DNA from: Phycisphaerae bacterium
Lineage (GTDB): Bacteria > Planctomycetota > Phycisphaerae > WQYP01
Assembly (NCBI GenBank): GCA_013044065.1
Contig: JABEVA010000130.1
Coordinates: forward strand, 1-6,065
Reading direction: 5' to 3'
DNA length: 6,065 nucleotides
Shown: one piece after another, positions 1 through 6,065 of the stretch
How the letters are laid out: each line of letters begins with the position of its first letter
Position numbering within the stretch: the first letter of the stretch is position 1
Position numbers and translations under genes: made by a program
The notes under the pieces: generated by a model
The model's input: only the letters and a program-made list of their open reading frames with translations
What the model was told of the DNA's origin: nothing
Database searches by the model: none

Positions 1-449
1 CACGTGTTTTCACGCCTCGATCGGCCTTCCCGGTAGCGCCAAGGCCGTTTTGCAAGGAAAAATTCCCGCTTTTTTTAGAGAACTGCGAAAGTTGGGCTAA
101 CTCAACCATTCTCCGCCGCATTCTGGAAGAAAGGCCGCGCGGTAGTGCTAAAGGCCGCTGACATCAAAGTCAAGGGCGTGGATGGCCGGGTGGTGGATTT
201 TCACGCACTGCGGCATAACTTCATTGCCGGCTTGAGTAAGGCTGGGGTAAGCCCACAGGTGGCGATGGAATTGGCCCGGCACAGCCAGATTGACCTGACC
301 ATGAGGGTGTATACCGATGGCGGTATGCTGAGGAGTGCCGATGCAGTCAATTCCTTGCCGTCATGGCCCAAGCCAACGGACCAAGAACATCAGAAAAATC
401 TGGCCACGGGAACCCTTGGAAGTGTTGGTACCAAGGGTGGCACCAAAAC

Positions 450-464
450 AGGCATTTTATGCCT
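450..464. repeat. 15-bp perfect hairpin near the tRNA 3' side
   Basis: AGGCAT, a TTT loop and ATGCCT form a perfect 6-bp stem. Read on the - strand it lies about 100 nt beyond the end of the tRNA and is followed by GTTTTGG, so it could be a weak transcription terminator for the tRNA transcript. It could equally be a binding site tied to the adjacent integrase, or chance. Confidence 0.3.
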
Positions 465-486
465 CTCTATGGTTCCTGCTGGCTCA

Positions 487-511
487 CACGTAGCGGAATT
501 ACCACGTAGCG
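487..511. repeat. Two 9-bp direct repeats beside the presumed attachment site
   Basis: CACGTAGCG occurs at 487-495 and again at 503-511, 16 bp apart start to start, with GAATTAC between. They lie about 55 bp from the tRNA 3' end, inside the poorly conserved tail of the integrase frame. Short spaced direct repeats next to an att core are a common form of integrase arm-type or excisionase site, but no function is shown here. Confidence 0.35.
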
Positions 512-564
512 AGAAAAACCGCATGGATATTGTGAAACCTGGTCATTCTTTGGCTTTTAATCAA

Positions 565-639
<75 letters not shown>

Positions 640-648
640 ATGTCTAGT

Positions 649-676
649 ATCTTAACGCATTGTAGAGGATTGTAAA
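649..676 (-). promoter_or_regulatory. Likely promoter of tRNA-Pro
   Basis: On the reverse strand a -35 box TTTACA (676-671, 5 of 6 to consensus) and a -10 box TAAGAT (654-649, 4 of 6) are separated by 16 bp. The -10 box ends 9 nt before the mature tRNA 5' end at 639, which fits a very short 5' leader removed by RNase P. Prediction by motif only. Confidence 0.5.
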
Positions 677-745
677 ATGTGAACGGTCCAGCGCGGCGGG
701 GTGCCGGCCATTCGACCACCATGGGGCACACGGCTGGGGTGCAGT

Positions 746-1702
746 CTACGCGTTGCTCGCAGCGGGGGGGTCTTCAGGCGGCCGGACGGCTTTCTGTTCC
801 GTGGTTTCCCGCTTGGCGGCGCGATGGTTTGCCCGGCGCGGGCGGCAACGACGCCGCACAGATGCGGCCGTACCACCCCCGGTTTGGGCCGCAGCCGGGG
901 CTGCGGCTGGCAGCGACGGAGCCGGGCCGATGGCCCCCAGCGTTTCCAAGGCCGTAAGCTCGTCGCGCAAGTGGGCCGCTCGCTCATATTGTTCCGCAGT
1001 CACAGCTCGCCGCAGTTCACGGCGCAGTTTGGTCAGCGGATCCATCGGAATGCCGTGGCGAAGATCGCGAATCATGGCCATCAGTACCTGCGCCTCATAG
1101 GATCGCCGTCCGAGCGGTTTTGGGTAGAGCTCCAAGACGCGCCGCAAGGTGGCCTTGAGATAGGCCAAAGCGGTTTTGGTGAATCCGTCTTTCATCGCCC
1201 GGCAGGCACGGGACCGGCCCTGCATCATGAGAATGTAAGGGCGGTACTGTTCCATGATGTAGCGGTCGTGGGCTTCGTCCGCAAAATGATGGCAAAGATC
1301 CAGCACATCCAAACTATGCTGGGTATCGCGGATGACCGCATCAAATTGTTCTAATACAAACAGGCTCAAATAGCGGTGATAGAACATGGCGGACTCGGCC
1401 CGGAGCGCCGCACAAGCGGAAGCCGAGAGGGAAAAGCCGGAAAACTCTCCGAACAATTTGCGGTGTTTTTCAAGCCGGCGCAGTTGGTGGGCCAGTTCTG
1501 AGGCATTGTTGTGTGGCCGTTTGCCATCGGGCCGTCCGTTGATTTCCATCTGCAGCAGACCTAAGTCAAGCCGCAGTTGAATTTTGGGCTTGCCATCCTT
1601 GCCTCGGACGATACGTACATTCACCTGGCCAGGCTCAAAGTTCCAGCCCGCCAGAGCGGCGGTAATGTCCTTGTCCGCTAAGTTCTTGGATGATCGTCTC
1701 AT
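746..1702 (-). CDS. UVR-motif protein of unknown function
   Basis: A 318-residue soluble protein with no signal peptide or membrane segment. Residues 11-60 form a conserved-looking N-terminal block (DITAALAGWNFEPGQV, then LRLDLGLLQMEINGRPDGKRP). Residues 95-215 are helix-rich with aromatic and charged patches (YHRYLSLFVLEQFDAVIRDT, EQYRPYILMMQGRSRA). Residues 224-253 match a UVR motif (KLRRELRRAV, then QYERAAHLRDELTALE), the short helical hairpin through which UvrB and UvrC contact each other and which also occurs in McsA and Clp-type proteins. The tail, 254-318, is Ala/Pro/Arg-rich and probably disordered. ATG at 1702 is preceded by GAGAGG (1718-1713) at 10-nt spacing. From memory, similar proteins occur across planctomycetes as UvrB/UvrC motif-containing proteins without assigned function. 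It lacks the helicase domain of UvrB and the nuclease domains of UvrC, so it should not be called either. Divergent from topA; downstream neighbour is tRNA-Pro on the same strand. Confidence 0.88.
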   Translation of the reverse strand: MRRSSKNLADKDITAALAGWNFEPGQVNVRIVRGKDGKPKIQLRLDLGLLQMEINGRPDGKRPHNNASELAHQLRRLEKHRKLFGEFSGFSLSASACAALRAESAMFYHRYLSLFVLEQFDAVIRDTQHSLDVLDLCHHFADEAHDRYIMEQYRPYILMMQGRSRACRAMKDGFTKTALAYLKATLRRVLELYPKPLGRRSYEAQVLMAMIRDLRHGIPMDPLTKLRRELRRAVTAEQYERAAHLRDELTALETLGAIGPAPSLPAAAPAAAQTGGGTAASVRRRCRPRRANHRAAKRETTEQKAVRPPEDPPAASNA

Positions 1703-1726
1703 GCCTCAGATACCTCTCGAAGCCGT

Positions 1727-1745
1727 GAGGTGAGTCATTCACCTC
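1727..1745. repeat. 7-bp inverted repeat at the UVR-gene transcript start
   Basis: GAGGTGA (1727-1733), a 5-nt spacer and TCACCTC (1739-1745) form a perfect inverted repeat. It begins at the predicted transcription start and ends 24 nt before the start codon. It could be an operator for a dimeric repressor, or a 5' stem-loop of the mRNA that stabilises it or controls ribosome access. Confidence 0.5.
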
Positions 1746-1752
1746 TGAACGT

Positions 1753-1779
1753 ATTATACCCGGTTTGTGGGAACCGCAA
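1753..1779 (-). promoter_or_regulatory. Likely promoter of the UVR-motif gene
   Basis: On the reverse strand there is a perfect TATAAT (1758-1753), preceded at 15-bp spacing by a weak -35 TTGCGG (1779-1774). Further upstream lies an A/T-rich stretch (about 1793-1822, including runs of A on this strand) that could act as an UP element and offset the weak -35. Predicted transcript start is near 1746, giving a 5' leader of about 44 nt. Confidence 0.5.
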
Positions 1780-1867
1780 GCGTTTTGGACGCAAAACTTT
1801 AAATTTTTTTACAAATTCTTTTACCGGTCCTTTTCCGGCGTTATCGGCAAAGGGTGGGGCGGCGGGT

Positions 1868-1903
1868 GTGGCAGGCCGGCTTTGCCGCCACGGTGCAGAC
1901 ACC
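1868..1903. repeat. Two adjacent small hairpins
   Basis: The first is GTGGC, a bulged A, then GGC pairing with GCC-GCCAC around a 7-nt loop (1868-1891; 8 bp). The second is GGTG, loop CAGA, CACC (1892-1903). No T run follows on either strand, so they do not look like intrinsic terminators. Function unknown. Confidence 0.35.
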
Positions 1904-2012
1904 ATGCGGGCGGCGAAAACAAACGAACCCGTTTGGTCATGAATTGTAGCCAGAACAGAGTGGTTGCCGGGGAAATGGTTGGACCTACGGGCCGGAAAAA
2001 CGGACTTAAGAT

Positions 2013-2041
2013 TTGACAAGAACGCCTGAACCATTTATCAA
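2013..2041 (+). promoter_or_regulatory. Candidate topA promoter
   Basis: A perfect -35 TTGACA (2013-2018), an optimal 17-bp spacer and -10 TATCAA (2036-2041, 4 of 6). Transcription would start near 2048, giving a topA leader of roughly 280 nt. This TTG is also the first codon of the long frame containing topA, which explains why automatic calling may place the gene start there. Confidence 0.5.
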
Positions 2042-2217
2042 GGGTCCGCTATCCGGCATGTTGCGCTGGGTGTCGCGGTGGCCGAAAAGGGTTTTGGGAC
2101 GTGAAAAATCATGTCGGCAGATGGGCCAGACCGACGATTTCCACAAATATGTCGGCTGTGGGGCCTATAATGCCGAACATATACTGTTAGGGCAGACCGC
2201 GCCGCGCAAAAATGGCA

Positions 2218-2246
2218 GTGGCCGGAACTTGCCACAGTGGCTGGCA
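2218..2246 (+). repeat. Overlapping inverted repeats in the topA leader
   Basis: GTGGC (2218-2222) can pair with GCCAC (2231-2235). Alternatively TGCCA (2230-2234) can pair with TGGCA (2242-2246). GCCAC-A-GTGGC (2231-2241) is also a perfect 11-bp DNA palindrome, and CAGTGGC is directly repeated (2216-2222, 2235-2241). The two RNA pairings share the central segment and exclude each other. They lie about 80-105 nt upstream of the topA start. Confidence 0.35.
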
Positions 2247-2308
2247 TACGAATACCAGGCGCGATGGATAAACCGGGTAACTTCAACCCCACTCAAGCGA
2301 AAGCTTAT

Positions 2309-2327
2309 AAAGGATGCGAATCACGTG
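2309..2327 (+). promoter_or_regulatory. topA ribosome binding site and GTG start
   Basis: AAAGGA (2309-2314) lies 10 nt before GTG (2325). This decides the start: the frame is open for a further 104 codons upstream, but that extension has no ATG near topA, no ribosome binding site at its first codon, and places non-family sequence before the Toprim domain. Confidence 0.75.
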
Positions 2328-5027
2328 GCGAAAAAAAACACCGATACCAACAACGGCCCGGCACTGGTAATTGTGGAATCACCAGCCAAAGCTAAAACCA
2401 TTAACAAGTACCTTGGCGACCGCTTCCGGGTAAAAGCTTCCATGGGCCATGTGCGCGATTTGCCGTCCAAGGGCATTGGCGTGGATATTGAACATGACTT
2501 TGAACCCACCTACGAAATTTTGCCCACCCGCCTGAAAATTATCAGTGAACTCAAGGCCGCCGCCAAAGGATGCAGTGAAGTGTATCTGGCCACCGACTTG
2601 GACCGTGAAGGCGAAGCCATTGCCTGGCATTTGGGCCACGCCCTGGGCCTGAATCAAAAAACCGCCAAGCGGGTGGTGTTCAATGAGATCACGAAAAATG
2701 CTATTCTCAAGGCGTTTGATAACCCGCATCAAATAGATCAGGACAAGGTTGACGCCCAGCAGGCCCGTCGGATTTTAGATCGGCTGGTGGGTTACAAGAT
2801 TTCGCCGCTCTTGTGGAAAAAGGTGGCCAGCGGTCTTTCCGCCGGTCGAGTGCAAAGCGTGGCGGTAAAGATCATTGTGGAACGCGAGCACGAAATCTCG
2901 GCGTTTATGCCGGAGGAATATTGGAAGCTTGTTGGTGTATTCACCACGGATATGCTGCAGGCGGCGGATTTGGCTGGGCAATGGCAGCAATTTCTTTCCG
3001 GGCCGGAGGAAGATTCCGAAAGCCCGATCGATGACACCGACTCGGCCGCCACGGCCTCGGCCCCGACCAATGCTGACAAAACTCAATGGCTGATGGAAAA
3101 CAAAGCCTTTCGTGCGCAGCTTGTGGAGCTGGACGGGAAGAAGTTTGAGCCGAAAGATCAGGCTCAGGCACGTCGCGCGGCTGAGATTACAGGGTTGATT
3201 GATGTGACGGTGCAAACGGTGGAAAATGACGGCAGCAACGGGCCGCGAGGAATTCCCGCAAAGGGGCCTGCCAAGCTCCTGAGTACCGTTTTGGGTCGGG
3301 TGAAACCGGGGAATCCGACCACGCCGGAGTATCGCATCCGCGGGCTTATCACCAAGCCATCCACCTCCAGACCGCCGGGACCGTTCAGCACCAGTACGCT
3401 CCAGCAGGCAGCCAGCAACCAGCTTGGTTTTGGTGCCCAACGCACCATGCGCACCGCACAGCAACTGTATGAAGGTGTGGAATTGCCGGGGGTGGGGGCG
3501 GTGGGTTTGATTACCTATATGCGTACGGATTCGCAAAACATCAGTACGGATGCGTTGAACATGGTGCGCAGCTATATTCGCGAGGAGTTTGGTGGAAATT
3601 ATCTGCCGGAATCGCCGAACTTTTTTACTGCCCGTCAGGGTGCGCAGGAAGCACACGAGGCCATTCGTCCTACGGACATTCATCTGGTGCCGTCGGAAAT
3701 TCGCTCCAGCCTTTCGGATGAACAATTCCGGCTTTATGAATTGATATGGAAGCGTTTTTTAGCTTGTCAGATGACGCCGGCGCAATGGCTGATTACCGAG
3801 GCCATGATTGAGGCCCGGCCGCGCCACAGTGGCGGGACTACGGCCTTTGATCCGGCCAAGCCGCCACTTTTCAAGGCCACTGGGCGGGCGATGAAGTTTG
3901 ACGGTTTCATGCGTGTGGCGGGAGCGTGGACGCGCTTTGATGATCAAGTCCTGCCGCCGCTGAAGGAAGGCCAGCCGGTGGCTCCGTTGGACCTTCGGCC
4001 ATCGCAGCATTTTACCGCACCTCCACCGCGGTTTACGGAAGCCAGTCTGGTAAAAGCATTGGAAATGCAGGGTATCGGCCGTCCCAGCACGTATGCTTCG
4101 ATCATTTCCACCATTCAGGACCGGCACTATGTGGAGTTGCGGGATCGGCGGTTTTTTGCCTCGGATCTGGGTATGAAAGTGACGGAAAAACTGATGGAAG
4201 GTTTTCCTGACTTAATGGACCTAGGTTTTACGCGGAAGATTGAAGGGTCATTGGATCAAATCGAAGAAGCCCATCGCGATTGGGTGGAGGTGGTACGTTC
4301 TTTTTATGAACCGCTAGCCCGTGATCTGGCCACGGCTGAAGAGCGCATGACCCATGCCCGAGCCGAAGCCACACCGTCGGAGTACAAATGCCCCAAGTGT
4401 GGAGCGATGATGGCGTATCGGCTGTCAAAGAGGGGGAAGACTTTTTTATCCTGTTCGCGTTATCCGGAATGCGATGCCGCCCTTTCCATCGATCGTGAAG
4501 GCAAGCCGGTGGTACAGGAGTTGACCGATTACAAGTGCCCGACGTGTGGCAAGCCGATGATCAAGCGGGTGGGAAGATTTGGACCGTTTTTTGGATGTTC
4601 AGGCTATCCGGAATGTAAAACGATTCAGGCGGCCGATCGCAAAACCGGCGAGCCGCTGCCGCCCAAGCCACCCCCAAAGCCGACTGGCCTGAAATGCCCC
4701 AAGTGCGGCAAAAAAGAACTGGTGGTGCGCAGCGGCAAGCGTGGCGAATTTTTGAGCTGCCTGGGTTATCCGCGCTGCCGGATGACTTTACCCGCGGACA
4801 AGCTGCCGGAATTTTTGGATCTTAAAACCAAAAACCAATGGCCACCGCCGGATATTATGACCAAAGCCAAGGCCGGTAAGAAGGGGACTGGGCAGGAGGC
4901 GGCACCAGCGTCCGGGGCTGGGCCAGCCGCGGACGCCGCATCGGCTGGTAAAGCGGCCAAGCCTGCCGTGAAAACATCGTCCAAGGCTACTGCCAAGCCC
5001 AAGGCAAGGCCGGTGAAATCAATGTGA
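2325..5027 (+). CDS. topA: DNA topoisomerase I (type IA)
   Basis: It relaxes negatively supercoiled DNA by cutting one strand through a 5'-phosphotyrosine link. From GTG at 2325 the protein has 900 residues, close to E. coli TopA. That start follows AAAGGA (2309-2314) at 10-nt spacing and puts the Toprim motif (ALVIVESPAKAKTINKYLG, catalytic Glu18) near the N-terminus, as is usual. The Mg-binding DLDRE is at 91-95 and GLSAGRVQSV at 170-179. PFSTSTLQQ is at 353-361, and the active-site Tyr398 sits in GLITYMRTDS with Arg400. QEAHEAIRP is at 441-449 and GIGRPSTYASIIS at 583-595. Three four-cysteine zinc ribbons follow: C689/C692/C710/C716, C738/C741/C758/C764 and C791/C794/C812/C818. Residues 845-900 are a basic Lys/Ala-rich tail, probably binding DNA. 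Compared with E. coli there is extra acidic sequence at about 216-258 and another segment at about 301-347. All catalytic residues are present, so it should be active. No co-oriented neighbours; convergent with the next gene. Confidence 0.97.
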   Translation: MAKKNTDTNNGPALVIVESPAKAKTINKYLGDRFRVKASMGHVRDLPSKGIGVDIEHDFEPTYEILPTRLKIISELKAAAKGCSEVYLATDLDREGEAIAWHLGHALGLNQKTAKRVVFNEITKNAILKAFDNPHQIDQDKVDAQQARRILDRLVGYKISPLLWKKVASGLSAGRVQSVAVKIIVEREHEISAFMPEEYWKLVGVFTTDMLQAADLAGQWQQFLSGPEEDSESPIDDTDSAATASAPTNADKTQWLMENKAFRAQLVELDGKKFEPKDQAQARRAAEITGLIDVTVQTVENDGSNGPRGIPAKGPAKLLSTVLGRVKPGNPTTPEYRIRGLITKPSTSRPPGPFSTSTLQQAASNQLGFGAQRTMRTAQQLYEGVELPGVGAVGLITYMRTDSQNISTDALNMVRSYIREEFGGNYLPESPNFFTARQGAQEAHEAIRPTDIHLVPSEIRSSLSDEQFRLYELIWKRFLACQMTPAQWLITEAMIEARPRHSGGTTAFDPAKPPLFKATGRAMKFDGFMRVAGAWTRFDDQVLPPLKEGQPVAPLDLRPSQHFTAPPPRFTEASLVKALEMQGIGRPSTYASIISTIQDRHYVELRDRRFFASDLGMKVTEKLMEGFPDLMDLGFTRKIEGSLDQIEEAHRDWVEVVRSFYEPLARDLATAEERMTHARAEATPSEYKCPKCGAMMAYRLSKRGKTFLSCSRYPECDAALSIDREGKPVVQELTDYKCPTCGKPMIKRVGRFGPFFGCSGYPECKTIQAADRKTGEPLPPKPPPKPTGLKCPKCGKKELVVRSGKRGEFLSCLGYPRCRMTLPADKLPEFLDLKTKNQWPPPDIMTKAKAGKKGTGQEAAPASGAGPAADAASAGKAAKPAVKTSSKATAKPKARPVKSM

Positions 5028-5032
5028 TGCCG

Positions 5033-5050
5033 CCCGCCGTTTCTGGCGGG
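5033..5050. terminator. Possible bidirectional terminator hairpin
   Basis: CCCGCC, loop GTTTCT, GGCGGG: an all-GC 6-bp stem in the 32-bp gap between topA and the convergent small gene. Its position suits a shared terminator. Neither side has a proper T run (only GGCTTT downstream on the + strand), so efficiency as an intrinsic terminator is doubtful. Confidence 0.4.
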
Positions 5051-5059
5051 AGATTGGCT

Positions 5060-5362
5060 TTATGGTTCATCGTTATCCAATGGCTTGGCGGGCAGGAGCG
5101 AGAGGTTGCGCAGGTATCGCTTGCGGTTGAAGGCTTTGGCATTTTTCAGGGCATCGAAAATTTCTATCACCAACGCTGTGGCCACCTGTCGGCGAGCTTC
5201 TTTGGCGCTGCAGCCTTCTTCCATCAATCGCTGGACCGTTTGGCGTGTTTGCGGAGGATCGTTATCCCGGATTTGACTTTCCACGGCCGCCAGAATAACG
5301 TCCCGCGCAACGGGACTGGTCTTTGGGGACCTTGCCGAATCGTCTTGCGGAAATTTGCTCAT
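5060..5362 (-). CDS. Small conserved-looking protein of unknown function
   Basis: A 100-residue protein, MSKFPQ at the start, with no signal peptide or membrane helix. After a polar N-terminus the body is helical: PVARDVILAAVESQIRDNDPP, then TRQTVQRLMEEGCSAKEARRQV, then ALVIEIFDALKNAKAFNRKRYL. The pattern of a helix ending in QIRDNDPPxTR, followed by a helix with EGCSAKEAR and one with a FNRKRY end, recalls small proteins of the DUF1841 type, but that is recall at low confidence. I prefer the second ATG (5362) because AAGG (5374-5371) then lies at 8-nt spacing. The first ATG (5368) would leave only 2 nt and adds two residues. The gene begins 33 bp after the stop of the PEP-CTERM gene on the same strand, so the two could share a transcript. 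It is convergent with topA, 32 bp away. Function unknown. Confidence 0.75.
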   Translation of the reverse strand: MSKFPQDDSARSPKTSPVARDVILAAVESQIRDNDPPQTRQTVQRLMEEGCSAKEARRQVATALVIEIFDALKNAKAFNRKRYLRNLSLLPAKPLDNDEP

Positions 5363-5395
5363 CGCCATGACCTTGTCATATTTTTGCGACCAGGC

Positions 5396-6065
5396 TTATT
5401 CCCGGCGGCCTCTGCGGCCACAGAGAATCAGCAAGCCGCCGAGGGCGAGCAGCCCCACTGCTGCAGGCTCCGGAACGCTGGCCAGGAAAGTGCCGCTGGT
5501 GACGCCATTACTGGTTTCGTCGGCGAAGTTAATCAGGCTGCCCGTGGTGCCAATGGGGACTGCGGCGGCACCGGCAGCGGCATTGCCGGAGGCGTCGGTA
5601 CTTGCGCCGTCGTAGAAAGTCAACAGGTCGTACGTATTTGGTGTGGTCAGATCGCTGTAAATGCCTGCCTCCGTGAGGGGATAATTGATATATGTCGACC
5701 CCGCCGTGGAATAGGTCGAAAAATAGCCAGCAAAACGGGTGCTGCGCGCAACGCTGTAATTGGCGTTACCGGAATCGAGTGCCACGGATACGCCGGAATC
5801 GCTGGAGCCGGGATAGGTGGCGATGATGGTGCCAAATTGAACCGGGCCGCCGACGCCGGTGGTATCAACCGTCAGTGAGGTGGTATAGGTGTCACCGCCC
5901 GTGATGGAGCCGCCGGTGACAAGCACCGGCAGCACGTTTAGGCTGGCATCAGGCCCATACATAAAATGGCTCTTCGGGCAATCGAGTGGGTAAATTATAC
6001 TCGAAAAAATGATTTGGTGGGCCACTGGCCGTGGTTTTCTGGCACTTGACAGGTTTTCAAAACTG
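5396..6065 (-). CDS. PEP-CTERM sorting-domain protein, N-terminus not visible
   Basis: An exported, surface-anchored protein judged by its C-terminus. VPEP lies 26 residues from the end, followed by a hydrophobic helix (AAVGLLALGGLLILC) and a basic end (GRRGRRE). This is the PEP-CTERM signal recognised by an exosortase in the inner membrane. The body is Gly/Ser/Thr/Ala-rich and beta-prone (SLTVDTTGVGGPVQFGTI, then YFSTYSTAGSTYINYPL), typical of secreted matrix or surface proteins; no enzyme domain is recognised. The frame is open to the right edge of the window. Possible internal starts are GTG at 6025 (209 residues) and ATG at 5958 (187 residues), but neither gives a signal peptide and neither has a convincing ribosome binding site. 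PEP-CTERM proteins need a signal peptide. Either the start lies beyond the window or this is a truncated copy. No exosortase gene is in view. Confidence 0.8.
   Translation of the reverse strand, partial: SFENLSSARKPRPVAHQIIFSSIIYPLDCPKSHFMYGPDASLNVLPVLVTGGSITGGDTYTTSLTVDTTGVGGPVQFGTIIATYPGSSDSGVSVALDSGNANYSVARSTRFAGYFSTYSTAGSTYINYPLTEAGIYSDLTTPNTYDLLTFYDGASTDASGNAAAGAAAVPIGTTGSLINFADETSNGVTSGTFLASVPEPAAVGLLALGGLLILCGRRGRRE
5994..5999 (-). promoter_or_regulatory. Isolated TATAAT inside the PEP-CTERM frame
   Basis: A perfect -10 hexamer on the reverse strand, 35 nt upstream of the ATG at 5958. No acceptable -35 lies 16-18 bp upstream. It would matter only if the gene really starts at 5958; otherwise it is chance. 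Confidence 0.2.

Larger units (their letters stand above)
1703..2324. other. Gene-free divergent regulatory region
   Basis: This 622-bp stretch has no convincing coding sequence on either strand; the open frames in it look random in composition and lack ribosome binding sites. It contains the UVR-gene promoter and inverted repeat on the left, an A/T-rich tract (1793-1822), a pair of adjacent GC-rich hairpins (1868-1903), a -35/-10 pair pointing at topA (2013-2041), a perfect but isolated TATAAT (2166-2171), overlapping inverted repeats (2218-2246) and the topA ribosome binding site (2309-2314). Confidence 0.7.

Noticed and set aside
701..1354. 217-codon + strand frame
   Set aside because: Antisense to the UVR-motif gene, with low-complexity Arg/Gly composition and no start signals.
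1735..2034. 99-codon - strand frame in the topA upstream region
   Set aside because: No family resemblance, no ribosome binding site seen, and it overlaps the UVR-gene promoter.
2166..2171. Perfect TATAAT as the main topA promoter
   Set aside because: No acceptable -35 at 16-19 bp and no extended -10 TG. The pair at 2013-2041 is better, though this box cannot be excluded.
2013..2324. A 104-residue N-terminal extension of TopA from TTG at 2013
   Set aside because: No ribosome binding site before the TTG, no family-like sequence in the extension, and the TTG is part of a good -35 box. GTG at 2325 has AAAGGA at 10 nt and gives the normal N-terminus.
2775..3725. 316-codon open frame on the - strand inside topA
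   Set aside because: It is antisense to the catalytic core of topA, has no recognisable domain, and is rich in Arg, His and Gly as expected for a shadow frame of GC-rich coding DNA.
5024..5878. 284-codon + strand frame starting at the topA stop
   Set aside because: It is antisense to both the small gene and the PEP-CTERM gene, which have better protein features. The ATGTGATG overlap with topA is coincidental.

Overview
The window most resembles chromosomal DNA of a planctomycete. Three things suggest this: a PEP-CTERM surface protein, a UVR-motif protein of a type I associate with Planctomycetota, and a tyrosine recombinase whose C-terminal half resembles integrases that are abundant in that phylum. 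The assignment is from recall of family resemblance, not from a search.

Layout from left to right. Positions 1-675 hold the 3' part of a decayed or partial tyrosine integrase on the + strand. Its reading frame runs antisense through a complete tRNA-Pro(GGG) gene (565-639, - strand). This is the usual arrangement at the end of an element integrated into the 3' end of a tRNA gene, so the DNA left of about 565 is probably the edge of an integrated element and the DNA to the right is core chromosome. Positions 746-1702 (- strand) encode a 318-residue UVR-motif protein of unknown function, with a good promoter and a 7-bp inverted repeat at its predicted transcript start.

A 622-bp gene-free stretch (1703-2324) separates this gene from the divergent topA. 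It holds promoter candidates for both genes, several small inverted repeats and what looks like a leader of about 280 nt for topA. DNA topoisomerase I (2325-5027, + strand, 900 residues from a GTG start) dominates the window. It has a Toprim domain, the active-site tyrosine, three C-terminal four-cysteine zinc ribbons and a basic Lys/Ala tail.

Convergent with topA, and separated by only 32 bp containing a GC-rich hairpin, are two - strand genes that may be cotranscribed. One encodes a small unnamed protein (5060-5362). Upstream of it is the C-terminal part of a PEP-CTERM-anchored exported protein that runs to the right edge (5396-6065).

Functionally, topA and tRNA-Pro are housekeeping genes. 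The integrase remnant marks an integration site. The PEP-CTERM protein points to an exosortase-type surface-sorting system encoded elsewhere. I found no CRISPR array, insertion-sequence ends or clearly new multi-gene system. The points most worth a second look are the integrase/tRNA overlap, the leader and regulatory structure around topA and the UVR gene, and the two extra segments inside TopA.
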